Shown here: piece by piece, positions 54,492-62,802 of the stretch
Layout: each line of letters begins with the position of its first letter
Numbering within the stretch: position 1 is the stretch's first letter
Program-made: the position numbers and the translations under genes
Notes under the pieces: model-generated
Database searches by the model: none
The model's input: only the letters and a program-made list of their open reading frames with translations
Told to the model about the DNA's origin: nothing
Assembly: GCF_022267515.1 (NCBI RefSeq)
Contig: NZ_JAKFGB010000009.1
Span: forward strand, 682,001 to 746,000
Origin: Rubinisphaera margarita
GTDB taxonomy: Bacteria > Planctomycetota > Planctomycetia > Planctomycetales > Planctomycetaceae
Reading direction: 5' to 3'
DNA length: 64,000 bases

Positions 54492-57400
54492 TCAGTCCCG
54501 GCCGAAGCCGCGGAAGCCACCACCAAATGGAGAACCACCGCGATCACCACCACGATCTCCCCCTCGGTCGCCGCCCCCTTCTGAACGGCGACGCATCATA
54601 TCTTCGAAGAATCGCCGCCGGGAATCATCGCCCGAATCAGAGCGACCTCGATCCCCGGAATCACGTGATCCGAACGGGGATCCCGAACCGCTCGAGGAAT
54701 CCCGCGACGAGGAACCACTGCGCGATGAACTGACGCGATTCGACGACGAACTGGCCGAGAAGGTCACCTTGGGCAGCAATGTACCGAGTGTGCTCTGGAC
54801 ATCGTCGGCATCGGCGTAATCGAGGCTGATGATGCGGACGGTCCGCCGGGCTTCCCGAGCCGATTCATCCAGCGACTGCACCAGTTCTTCGATCTCGCGG
54901 AACAGCGATTCATTCGATGAAACGATAATCTGGCTCGTGTTGGCGTCGACGCCAATGGTCAGTTCGCCGGCGACCAGGGTGGTACTCGAGTCGTTGTCCC
55001 CTCCGAAACCGCCGCGACGGCTTTGCGACTGCTGCGGCAACCGGTCAACGTAGATGTCGTTCAGCACTTCGGCCACATCCTCGACACTGGCGTAATGGAC
55101 GGGGATGGTTCGCGCCACCCGATCGCGGAGCGACTCCGGCAGATCGGTTCGGTCAAGGATCTGCAGGACTTCTTCTATCTCGCGAATGCGATCGGCCGGA
55201 CCGCTGATATACAGGGCATTGCTGCGTGCCTCAGGAATGACGCGAACGGACTGCGTGGTCGTCACTGGGGTAGGCGCGGGAGTGGAGCCGCGTCCGAAGG
55301 TCAGCACGGACGGCTTGCTGGTCGTCACCTCGATGTCGGCGAACAGTTGACGCAGCATCTCGGCAGTCGCTTCCGCTTCCGAAGCTCTCAGATAAATGAC
55401 GGTCCACTTCGTTTTGTTGGCCATCTGCTGCACCAGCATGGAGAGCATCCGCTGCAGAGCATCGAGATCCGCTTCGTTTTCACTGGAGAGAATCAGCTGA
55501 TCGCCGACGATCGTGATCGAAGGACCTTCAGCTGAATTCGGCTTCGAATCGGACGGCTCCTCGTTCACGGTCTCCTGATCCTCAGGGGCAGCCTGTTCTT
55601 CCGACTGAAAGAGGACCGGAATCGTCTTTGTTTCACCGGGGCGGTACTCGGTCGAGTTCTCATCCACGGCTGGAGGATTCGGATTGGCCTGCGGTCGCTC
55701 AGGACCTTCTTCACCGGGACGATTGATCTCCAGGGCAGGGCGGCCGCTTGATTTCCACATCTGTTGCAGAGTCGGCAGCAGGTCGGCCGGATCGAGCCCG
55801 CCCAACGGAATCTGGCGGACCGGACCGGAGTTGACTCCGAAAATGCTACTCTGATTGCCGGCGGCCTGAGTCAACTGCAGGACTAGCCCTTTCACCTGCA
55901 CCAGATGATTTGCATTGCCGCGAACGACCAGATTCTGACCGTACAGGTCCGTCTGAATCACCGGGGCGGGATTCTCGCCGACGAACATGTTCTGCAGTGT
56001 AATCATGGTCCAGTCGGGATCGAGGTTGAACAGCGGCACCAGTCCGATTTCCATGCCGGGACCTTTGTTCGCAATCATGTCGATCAGCTCTTTGACTTCC
56101 CGTTGCTTCGACTCCGTGGCAATCACATGCAGGGCGTCGGCGCGGTTGTCTTCGTTAATCATTACGCCAGGGACCATCGCCATGATTGTCTCGGCGATTT
56201 CGTCCAGCTCGGCATCATCCAGTTCGTAGACGCGAAGCACGGGGCCGCCGCGGTCTTCAAAGGCGGACCGTCCGTCTTTCGAGGGGAGATCGATCTGCTT
56301 GATGGCCTGCTCGACGATCATCAGATCGGCCGGCCGCGCCGCCACGAGAAGACTGTTGGTCCGCTCATCGAGCGTAATCCGCGCCGTTCCTTCGGTCCCC
56401 GCCGAAGAGGACGACGAACTGGGGCCCCCTCGTCCGCGATCGCCGCCACGATCCCCGTCGCGTCCGCCTTCGCCCCGCATGCGGGCGGCCATCATTTCCA
56501 TGAACTGTTGCCGAGGGTCCGAAGAACCGCGACTGCTTCCCCCGCTTCCGCTGGACTGGCCAAGCGAATTATTGACACCCAGCAGAGCTCGGATTGTTGG
56601 CTCGGCATCGGCGGCGGGAATGTGCTCAAGAATGAACGCCCGGAACGTCAGATCGCCGGCACCGGCTGCGAGGCGGGATCCCTGCAGAAGACGATCGACC
56701 CGGCGGATGTTGCCCGTCATGCCGGTCACAATCAGCCGATTCGTGGTGCCGAGAGGCGTGACTTCTCCGTGCGCGCCGAGCTGGCTGCGAACATCCTCGG
56801 CGAGATCTTCGGCTCGAAGTTCTTCCAGGTCGAAGACGACGCGGACCAGTTCGTTGTTGCCACGATTGGGAAGCTCGTCCAGGTCCACCGTGGGAATCAG
56901 CGTTGCGGGAATCCCTTCGCTGATGTTGGCCACAATGAGAAAGTTATTCTGACGAACCAGCAGATAACCTCGCTGGATGAGATAGCCATTGAGAATGTCG
57001 ATGGCCTCAGACGGCGTCTTGGGGGATTTGTCAAAGTACGAAAACGTTCCCGGCGGCGTGGACTGCATGTCGAGTGTCAGCCCGGCGACATCGGCGAGGG
57101 TTCGCAGAACGTCTTCCCAGGACGCATACCGGAAATTGAATTGCAGCGTCTCCGCTGGTCCCGACTTCGGAGCACCGTCTGTAATTGCGGGGGCGTCGGC
57201 CGACTCGTTCGAAGTCATCGGAGCTTGCGGGGCGGTCGAATTCCCGGCCGGAGGCTGTTGCGGAGGACTGTCCTGGAAGAGATCGAACAGGTCGTCGATT
57301 CCGATGTCTTCGGCGGGCATCGCCGGCGCGGACGGAGCTTCCGAAGTCGACTCCGGAGCCGGTATCTCGGCCGTGCTCAGAGCGGGCGCTGGAGTGGACT

Positions 57401-57509
57401 CGCTGGCGGGCGGCTGAGCGAGCGTCTCCGCAACAGGAACACCGATCACGGTGACGAGTACGAGCGAGCAATATTGCAGAAATGGTTTGATCGGCATAAT
57501 CGACACCAT
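54492..57509 (-). CDS. Secretin N-domain protein lacking a recognisable secretin pore domain
   Basis: The product (1005 residues from ATG 57509, MVSIMPIKPFLQYCSLVLVT) has a signal peptide ending near TLAQP and a Pro/Glu-rich linker. Then come an N0-like domain (FNFRYASWEDVLRTLADVAGL...ILNGYLIQRG) and several N1-like repeats, among them EDVRSQLGAHGEVTPLGTTNRLIVTG, TARITLDERTNSLLVAARP, RASEAEATAEMLRQLFADIEV and DVAEVLNDIYVDRLP. A GspD protein would end with a beta-barrel secretin domain; instead this one ends in a Ser/Arg/Gly tail (SSSRSGSSSRDSSSGSG, GGDRGGDRGG). A second Gly/Arg-rich segment lies near residue 380. ATG 57497 is an alternative start. Confidence 0.8.
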   Translation of the reverse strand: MVSIMPIKPFLQYCSLVLVTVIGVPVAETLAQPPASESTPAPALSTAEIPAPESTSEAPSAPAMPAEDIGIDDLFDLFQDSPPQQPPAGNSTAPQAPMTSNESADAPAITDGAPKSGPAETLQFNFRYASWEDVLRTLADVAGLTLDMQSTPPGTFSYFDKSPKTPSEAIDILNGYLIQRGYLLVRQNNFLIVANISEGIPATLIPTVDLDELPNRGNNELVRVVFDLEELRAEDLAEDVRSQLGAHGEVTPLGTTNRLIVTGMTGNIRRVDRLLQGSRLAAGAGDLTFRAFILEHIPAADAEPTIRALLGVNNSLGQSSGSGGSSRGSSDPRQQFMEMMAARMRGEGGRDGDRGGDRGRGGPSSSSSSAGTEGTARITLDERTNSLLVAARPADLMIVEQAIKQIDLPSKDGRSAFEDRGGPVLRVYELDDAELDEIAETIMAMVPGVMINEDNRADALHVIATESKQREVKELIDMIANKGPGMEIGLVPLFNLDPDWTMITLQNMFVGENPAPVIQTDLYGQNLVVRGNANHLVQVKGLVLQLTQAAGNQSSIFGVNSGPVRQIPLGGLDPADLLPTLQQMWKSSGRPALEINRPGEEGPERPQANPNPPAVDENSTEYRPGETKTIPVLFQSEEQAAPEDQETVNEEPSDSKPNSAEGPSITIVGDQLILSSENEADLDALQRMLSMLVQQMANKTKWTVIYLRASEAEATAEMLRQLFADIEVTTSKPSVLTFGRGSTPAPTPVTTTQSVRVIPEARSNALYISGPADRIREIEEVLQILDRTDLPESLRDRVARTIPVHYASVEDVAEVLNDIYVDRLPQQSQSRRGGFGGDNDSSTTLVAGELTIGVDANTSQIIVSSNESLFREIEELVQSLDESAREARRTVRIISLDYADADDVQSTLGTLLPKVTFSASSSSNRVSSSRSGSSSRDSSSGSGSPFGSRDSGDRGRSDSGDDSRRRFFEDMMRRRSEGGGDRGGDRGGDRGGSPFGGGFRGFGRD

Positions 57510-57939
57510 CGATCTCAGAGTCTTACGAAGTCCAGAGCGGTCCCAGCCACGACACCCAGTTGTATCGACGCGACTGCGAGGCGACTCAGGTCGGAAACCG
57601 CTGGTCAGCTGGATTCTGAGGATTTGTGTCGGTTGTTCCGATTCCATCGGGCATTCGCGATTTCGACTCGCAAACCCCCTTGCCCGTCCCTGGTCGATTC
57701 AAGAAACCGACGTCTTCATCCGCCATTCTCACGGCGCATACCTTCCCCGCCAAGGCTCTACAGGAAGAAACCCCGCGAATGGACGCGGGTTTCGGAAGCG
57801 GCGGAAATTTGTCTCACCGCGCCTCTCAACCCGAAGTGTGAGCAACGGCTGGAATGGCGAAAAGCCCTCACTGACATTTCGGGTTGGGCTTCGCTTTTCG
57901 ATTTATTCCGACGACTTCACGACAGAGGCGGCGGGGCGT
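57510..57939. other. Intergenic region with repeats
   Basis: No gene is seen in these 430 bases. The left part precedes the secretin-like gene and should hold its promoter. A GAAACCCCGCG/CGCGGGTTTC hairpin lies near 57770-57794. Two arms of a CCCGAA-type repeat (57827-57848 and inverted 57864-57885) face each other. The right end abuts the CBS gene. Confidence 0.6.
57827..57885. repeat. CCCGAA-type repeat pair in inverted orientation
   Basis: The left arm CAACCCGAAGTGTGAGCAAC (57827-57846) and the right arm, GCCCTCACTGACATTTCGGG (57864-57883), are inverted relatives with mismatches. Their reverse resembles the repeats at 30724 and 31021. Confidence 0.6.
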
Positions 57940-58446
57940 TTACTGCTCCGACAGTTCGTCGGCGGTGTGGACCAGGGCAGCGAGGATGTCCATGGTCGTG
58001 ATGATGCCGACCAGTTCGAAGCGGGAATTGGTGACCGGAATGCGATGCGTGTGGAAGTTGCACATCAGCCGAGCGACGTCAATCAACGAGGCGTTCTCGG
58101 TGACCGAGGGAGGATTCTCCGTCATCCGGTCGGCGACTTTCTCCTGCCCAATCTGAGTCTTCATCATCCGTTCCACGGCTTCCGCCGAGAGAATGGCCGA
58201 CTCCAGGCTCGAAGAAAGCGCCCGGGACGCCTGAGAGTTCCCGGGCTTTACGCCTGTCAGATTACGAAGCGAGAACGTTCCGACGAGTTTTCCCCGGCTG
58301 TCGACCACGGGGGCTCCGGAGTGCTTGTACGTCTTCAATTGCTCCGTGGCATCCGTCAGAGTCGTCGTTTCCTGCAGGAGGTGGACGTCGGCCGACATCA
58401 CGTCGCGAGCTCTCAAAGATCCTAACCGGCCGGGCATCTGTTTCAT
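57940..58446 (-). CDS. CBS-pair domain protein
   Basis: The product has 168 residues from ATG 58446 (MKQMPGRLGSLRARDVM). Two CBS motifs are clear: ARDVMSADVHLLQETTTLTDATEQLKTYKHSGAPVVDSRGKLVGTFSLRNL and, later, VADRMTENPPSVTENASLIDVARLMCNFHTHRIPVTNSRF. CBS pairs bind adenosyl ligands and regulate linked enzymes. No effector domain is attached, so this is a stand-alone sensor subunit. It lies 67 bases after the squalene-hopene cyclase stop on the same strand, probably in its operon. The open frame to 58479 is an unlikely extension. Confidence 0.85.
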   Translation of the reverse strand: MKQMPGRLGSLRARDVMSADVHLLQETTTLTDATEQLKTYKHSGAPVVDSRGKLVGTFSLRNLTGVKPGNSQASRALSSSLESAILSAEAVERMMKTQIGQEKVADRMTENPPSVTENASLIDVARLMCNFHTHRIPVTNSRFELVGIITTMDILAALVHTADELSEQ

Positions 58447-58513
58447 GATGACTTGCCAACACTTCGAGTGAACGATCATCAGAATGCGAATCGCAGCCGC
58501 GGCCGGATCGATC

Positions 58514-60688
58514 CTACCGGGCGATTGGCGAAATGGCCCGACGATAGCGGGCTAACGCCATTAAGGGGAAGTAGACTCGATAATAATGGTAACGTAAATA
58601 GAAGACACGAGGGAATCCTGTTCCAGTGTACTCCGGCTCATCCCAGGTTCCGTCGGCTTGCTGGGATTCGATCAGATAACGAATGCCGTCGCTGACCGCA
58701 GCTGATCGCGATTCGCCAGCGGCAATGAGACCCATCAGGGCCCACGCGGTTTGCGAAGGCGTGACCGTCCCGGTGCCGCGAAGCTCCGGCTCGTCGTATG
58801 AACGCGGCGTTTCGCCCCAGCCCCCGTTCGACTGCTGATGCGTCTTGAGCCAGCGGACCGCCTGAAGAATTCGTGGATCGTCTTTGGGAACGCCAATATC
58901 CGTCAGACCGACCAGCACCTGCCAGGTGCCGTAAATATAGTTCACACCCCAGCGACCCGGCCAGCTGCCATCCGGTTCCTGATGCTCCCAGATGAAGCTG
59001 ATGGCCCGCTTGATCGCGGCGTGCTCTGGATTCACACCCAGCATCGCCAGGGCTTCCAGCACGCGAGCGGTAATGTCGGGTGTCGGCGGATCGATCATCG
59101 CGTTGTGATCGGCAAAGGGGACTCGCGTGAGCAGCTCGAAATCATTGTCGGAATCGAACGCTCCCCAGCCGCCGTTCTTCGACTGCATCGACAGCAGCCA
59201 CTGGACGCCGCGACGGAACGAGTCGAGACTTGGCTGCAGTCGAGAAACATCGCCGATGGCCGCCTGCAGATGATTCGCTTTGCCCGAAACGATGGTCGAC
59301 AGCCGGGGTTCGGTCCGTGACTCCGATTGCGGAACCAGTTCGGCCAGCCAGTCGGCGTGCAGGTTATCCGGCAGACTCTTGGAGAGGGCCATGAGAACCA
59401 TCGCCGTGTCGTCGACATCGGGGTAAAACTCGTTGTTGTATTCGAAGCACCAGCCACTCGGCTCGACCATGCGATGGGACATGCTCCAGTCGCCGTAAGA
59501 GCGAACTTCCTGGGAACGCAGCCAGGACGAAGCGGCTTCGACACTGCCGCGGCATTCCGCATCGCCCGCTTCCGCCATGGCGACTGTCGCAATTGCTGTG
59601 TCCCAGACGGGAGAATGGCAGGGCTGCAGTCGAATCGTTTCGTGTTCCGTGTGCTTCTTCGAACGTCCCTTGAGAATCAGTTCGTCGAGATGCCGGCGGG
59701 TTTCCTGCACTTCGCGAGAGTCCTCATCGAAGCCAAGCGATTTCAGCCCGACCAGGGACCAGACAATCGGCGGGAAAATCGCACCGAGTCCGTCGCTGTT
59801 CTGGAACCGTTCAAGCATCCATCCCGCCGCGACGCGAATGGCCTTTTGTCGATAGGGAGGATCGCCCAGGCGTTCGAACGTTTTGTAGGCGCGATCGAAC
59901 TGCCGGAAGATCCAGGCCCAGGGAATCCGGCTGCGATAGCTCATGCTGTCGATCTTGGTCGTCACATCGTTGCAGACCGAGAGCTTGCGGGCCGACTTGA
60001 TGAACAGTTCTTCGATCTGCATCTGTTCAGGCAGTTTGCGGACCGGCTTGTAGGCCCAGAGCAGACTCAGCGGAACAAGAATCGTCCGCGACCAGGCCGA
60101 CATGTCGTAAATCGAGACGCGGGTCCATCTCGGCAACAGGACGATCTCCGGCGGGACAGCCGGGCATTGCCGATAGCTGATCAACCCGAGCAGCGCCATG
60201 TAGTAGCGGGTGAAGCTGTTGACCTGCTCGGCTCCGCCGGCGGCGAGAATCGCTTCGCGAGCCCTCACCATGTAATCGGCGTCCGGGGAATGGCCAGTGA
60301 TTTTCAGAGCCCAGTACGCCTTGACCGACGCGCTGATTTCCAAAGGGCCGCCGGGGTAAAGAGCCCAGCCGCCGTGGGGAGCCTGTTGCTCCAGAATGTA
60401 GCGCGCAGCAGCCTGCGCCTGAGGCGTCTTTTCTTCGTGCAGATAAGCGAGCAGCAGAATGTATTCGGACTCGAGGATCGTATCTCCTTCGAGTTCGGCG
60501 ACCCAGTAGCCTTCCGGGTGCTGCTGATCATTCAGAAACGAGACCGTGTTGGCGATCGCCCGTCCCAGCGGAGTCCAGTCTGCTGTCGTCTGGGTGGGAA
60601 ACTCCGTGCGGGGTTGCAGTCCGGCCTGTTCGAGCGTGTGTTCCTGGTCGTGCCTGAGAAACCGTGCGTCCTGTCGTCCTGACTCCAT
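58514..60688 (-). CDS. shc: Squalene-hopene cyclase
   Basis: The enzyme cyclises squalene to hopene/diplopterol, the hopanoid core, at the inner membrane. The product (724 residues from ATG 60688, MESGRQDARFLRH) is of normal length. The catalytic motif is DVDDTAMVLMAL, and several QW repeats follow (QQHPEGYWV, QSKNGGWGAFDSDNDFE, QSNGGWGETP, ESQQADGTW). ATG 60688 has GGAG 9 bases ahead; ATG 60703 has none. No other hopanoid gene (hpnC-E or hpnH) lies within the window. Confidence 0.95.
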   Translation of the reverse strand: MESGRQDARFLRHDQEHTLEQAGLQPRTEFPTQTTADWTPLGRAIANTVSFLNDQQHPEGYWVAELEGDTILESEYILLLAYLHEEKTPQAQAAARYILEQQAPHGGWALYPGGPLEISASVKAYWALKITGHSPDADYMVRAREAILAAGGAEQVNSFTRYYMALLGLISYRQCPAVPPEIVLLPRWTRVSIYDMSAWSRTILVPLSLLWAYKPVRKLPEQMQIEELFIKSARKLSVCNDVTTKIDSMSYRSRIPWAWIFRQFDRAYKTFERLGDPPYRQKAIRVAAGWMLERFQNSDGLGAIFPPIVWSLVGLKSLGFDEDSREVQETRRHLDELILKGRSKKHTEHETIRLQPCHSPVWDTAIATVAMAEAGDAECRGSVEAASSWLRSQEVRSYGDWSMSHRMVEPSGWCFEYNNEFYPDVDDTAMVLMALSKSLPDNLHADWLAELVPQSESRTEPRLSTIVSGKANHLQAAIGDVSRLQPSLDSFRRGVQWLLSMQSKNGGWGAFDSDNDFELLTRVPFADHNAMIDPPTPDITARVLEALAMLGVNPEHAAIKRAISFIWEHQEPDGSWPGRWGVNYIYGTWQVLVGLTDIGVPKDDPRILQAVRWLKTHQQSNGGWGETPRSYDEPELRGTGTVTPSQTAWALMGLIAAGESRSAAVSDGIRYLIESQQADGTWDEPEYTGTGFPRVFYLRYHYYRVYFPLMALARYRRAISPIAR

Positions 60689-60902
60689 CTCTTTTCGCTC
60701 CATGCTGAAATCGGTGCGCTGCAGAGAGAGTCGCTCAGTCCGATCCAGGGCGACACCTCCGGCAGCAACGCCCGGCAATATAGTGAACCGGGGATCGGAA
60801 CGCACGCCCAATTTCACGTGGGGCGTCAGGCGAGGTGTTCAGGATTTCACGGGAGGGCTGTTGCCCTTCCCAACGGCTGATGCCAGGCGCCGGAGGCCTG
60901 AA

Positions 60903-60944
60903 TAAAGAAAGCCGACCGGAACTCCTGTTTCCCGATCGGCTTTC
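60903..60944 (-). terminator. Rho-independent terminator after the small membrane protein gene
   Basis: GAAAGCCGA (60907-60915) and TCGGCTTTC (60936-60944) pair as a 9-base stem with a long loop. On the minus strand it leads into TTTCTTTATT, 27 bases past the stop of the 44-residue gene. Confidence 0.7.
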
Positions 60945-60971
60945 AACATGTTCAGATTGTCGCTGCGGATT

Positions 60972-61106
60972 CTACACGCGGCCCAGAAGCAGCATGATCA
61001 GCAGGATGAGCAGCACGAGGCCGCCGATTCCTCCCAGGGCCACGCTGTCAACCAGCACGGCGATGAGAAGGATCGCGAGGATAACTCCAAAAAGACCCAG
61101 TCGCAT
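60972..61106 (-). CDS. Short hydrophobic membrane protein, DUF3309-like
   Basis: This 44-residue gene is too small for usual ORF thresholds. It reads MRLGLFGVILAILLIAVL, then a short loop (DSVALGGIGG), then a second hydrophobic helix ending LLGRV, so two membrane segments are likely. The glycine-rich loop and the closing LLxLLLGR match the DUF3309 small-protein family, function unknown. An AAAGG ribosome site lies 9 bases before the ATG. It follows the 415-residue membrane protein gene by 59 bases and has its own terminator, which supports expression. Confidence 0.75.
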   Translation of the reverse strand: MRLGLFGVILAILLIAVLVDSVALGGIGGLVLLILLIMLLLGRV

Positions 61107-61165
61107 GATGTATTACCTTTCAGTCAGGATGTGGAATCGAAGTTGTCGGTTACTTGTCACCGGAA

Positions 61166-62413
61166 TTAGCTGGTGTGAAGACGGCGGGTGGTGTCTGCAC
61201 CCAACCAGCCTCCGCCCAGCGAAACCAGCAGGGCCAGAGCCGTACCGACAAAGGCGACCCAGAGCAACTGCGACGTGTAGGTGGAAACCGCTTCGACGGC
61301 CTGGTTCAGTTCCCGTCGATACTTTTCGACTTCCTGTTCAATGCCATTCATGGCTCCTTCGTACAGATCATTCACTTGTTCGGTCGACAGGCTCGTGTTC
61401 TGCACCAGGATGCGTTTGGCACCATTCGAGTCCCCAGCGGCGAGACGAGAGGCGATCCCCTGAACGGCTTCCCCATCCAGGCTGGCGACGGCTCGTCGGA
61501 CGTCCTGTTCAGTCACTTCCGGACCACCGCGAGCATCCAGCGTGGCGACATAACCGTCGACACCTGAAGCGAACTGATTCTTCAGATCCTGCGTCAGACT
61601 CGCCTCGTTTTCCGGGTTGCCGATCTGCTCTTCAAGAGCCTGATATGCCGAGTTCACCAGAGCGCGGGCGTCCTGTTGTGAAAGCTCGGTCGTGTCCGCC
61701 AGCAGTTGAGCGGCTCCTTCACGATCGTTGTTGGTCAGATCGAGCACGACACGACGCATTGTCCGGTCGTCGAGGCTGTAGATCACATTCCGCATTTCTG
61801 CAGCCGAAAGCTGACCTGAGGAGTTGGCAGCGATCTCAGCAGCCTGATCGGAGAGCCGATCCTGAATTTGACCCCCGAACTCACTTGTGATGGCTTCCGT
61901 AGCCGAGGCGACGCCAGAAGCGGTGTAGCTCACAGCCGATGCGGTGCCCGAACCGACTGCGGCAATTCCCTGAGCAGCGGCTGAGGCCACCTGCTGACCG
62001 GTATGCAGCAGACTCGAGACCCCCATCCAGCCCATAACCAGAATCGCTACGGTGCCGAGGCCCCAGACGACAAAACCATGCAGCATTCCGGCGACATCAT
62101 CAATGAATCCCGCCAGTCGAGCGGTTGCCAGCGACGCCACGAAAAACGCGATCATCCAGCTGAGGACCATCCAGATCACAGCTCCGGTCGGCAGTCCTTC
62201 AGTCGTATCGGCCGCATCGGCCACGCTGACGCCAAAGGCCAGACCGAGCAGATGCAGCAGCCAGCTCAGTCCCAGTAAAATGACGAGCCCGGCGAAGATC
62301 GCCCCCCAGCTGACAAAGGGGTGTCCGGGGTCCGCCACCCGCACGGGACGATGGCGGTATGCGACGTCTCGCGTGCTGAGGTGTTCCGGTTGTTCGTGTA
62401 CGTGTTCTGTCAT
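61166..62413 (-). CDS. Membrane protein with extracytoplasmic helical region
   Basis: The 415-residue protein has three N-terminal membrane segments (about 33-65, 77-103, 109-135), a long Ala/Gln-rich helical region with repeated motifs (DLTNNDREGAAQLLADTTEL; ASLDGEAVQGIASRLAAGDS; SRLAAGDSNGAKRILVQNTSL) and a last segment near 382-404. The repeats may be tandem copies of a short helical domain. No family is recognised with confidence. The 44-residue gene lies 59 bases downstream on the same strand, probably in the same transcript. Confidence 0.7.
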   Translation of the reverse strand: MTEHVHEQPEHLSTRDVAYRHRPVRVADPGHPFVSWGAIFAGLVILLGLSWLLHLLGLAFGVSVADAADTTEGLPTGAVIWMVLSWMIAFFVASLATARLAGFIDDVAGMLHGFVVWGLGTVAILVMGWMGVSSLLHTGQQVASAAAQGIAAVGSGTASAVSYTASGVASATEAITSEFGGQIQDRLSDQAAEIAANSSGQLSAAEMRNVIYSLDDRTMRRVVLDLTNNDREGAAQLLADTTELSQQDARALVNSAYQALEEQIGNPENEASLTQDLKNQFASGVDGYVATLDARGGPEVTEQDVRRAVASLDGEAVQGIASRLAAGDSNGAKRILVQNTSLSTEQVNDLYEGAMNGIEQEVEKYRRELNQAVEAVSTYTSQLLWVAFVGTALALLVSLGGGWLGADTTRRLHTS

Positions 62414-62802
62414 GGCAGCCCTCCCAGTGTTTTCTAGATACCTTGTTGCCGTGGTGATATGGCGTGCTTAGGGGACGAGCAAGCACTGTTCCATTCAGTG
62501 GCAACTTGGGGGAGATGCTGCGATTACTTGAACTTGTTCGCAAAAGCGAGTGAACGGCTGGTCGATGGGGAATCGAGTCGCCCGCCCTCTGGTCGCTCAG
62601 AGAGCAAATACGGATTCCCAGGATCGCGAAATCGGTATCGGGGAAATGCCCATGCTTTAGCAGTTTCGCCGGTTTTCCCCGAGGACGCTCTGCCGACAGG
62701 ATTCAGCCAAATTCAAAATTCGACTGCAGGCGTTTGCAGGAGCAGACTCAGCATGGCAGGGGATCAGCGCCCAGGCGACTGCAGGGGAAGCCGGAAAATG
62801 CT
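62414..62802. other. Intergenic region
   Basis: No gene, terminator or repeat that I can support is visible in these 389 bases. It should contain the promoter of the membrane protein gene on its left and the untranslated end of smc on its right. Confidence 0.5.

Noticed and set aside
55905..58001. 698-residue plus-strand frame opposite the secretin-like gene
   Set aside because: It is rich in Arg, His and Gly, has no domain, and runs across the secretin-like coding strand whose signal peptide, repeats and linker make sense.
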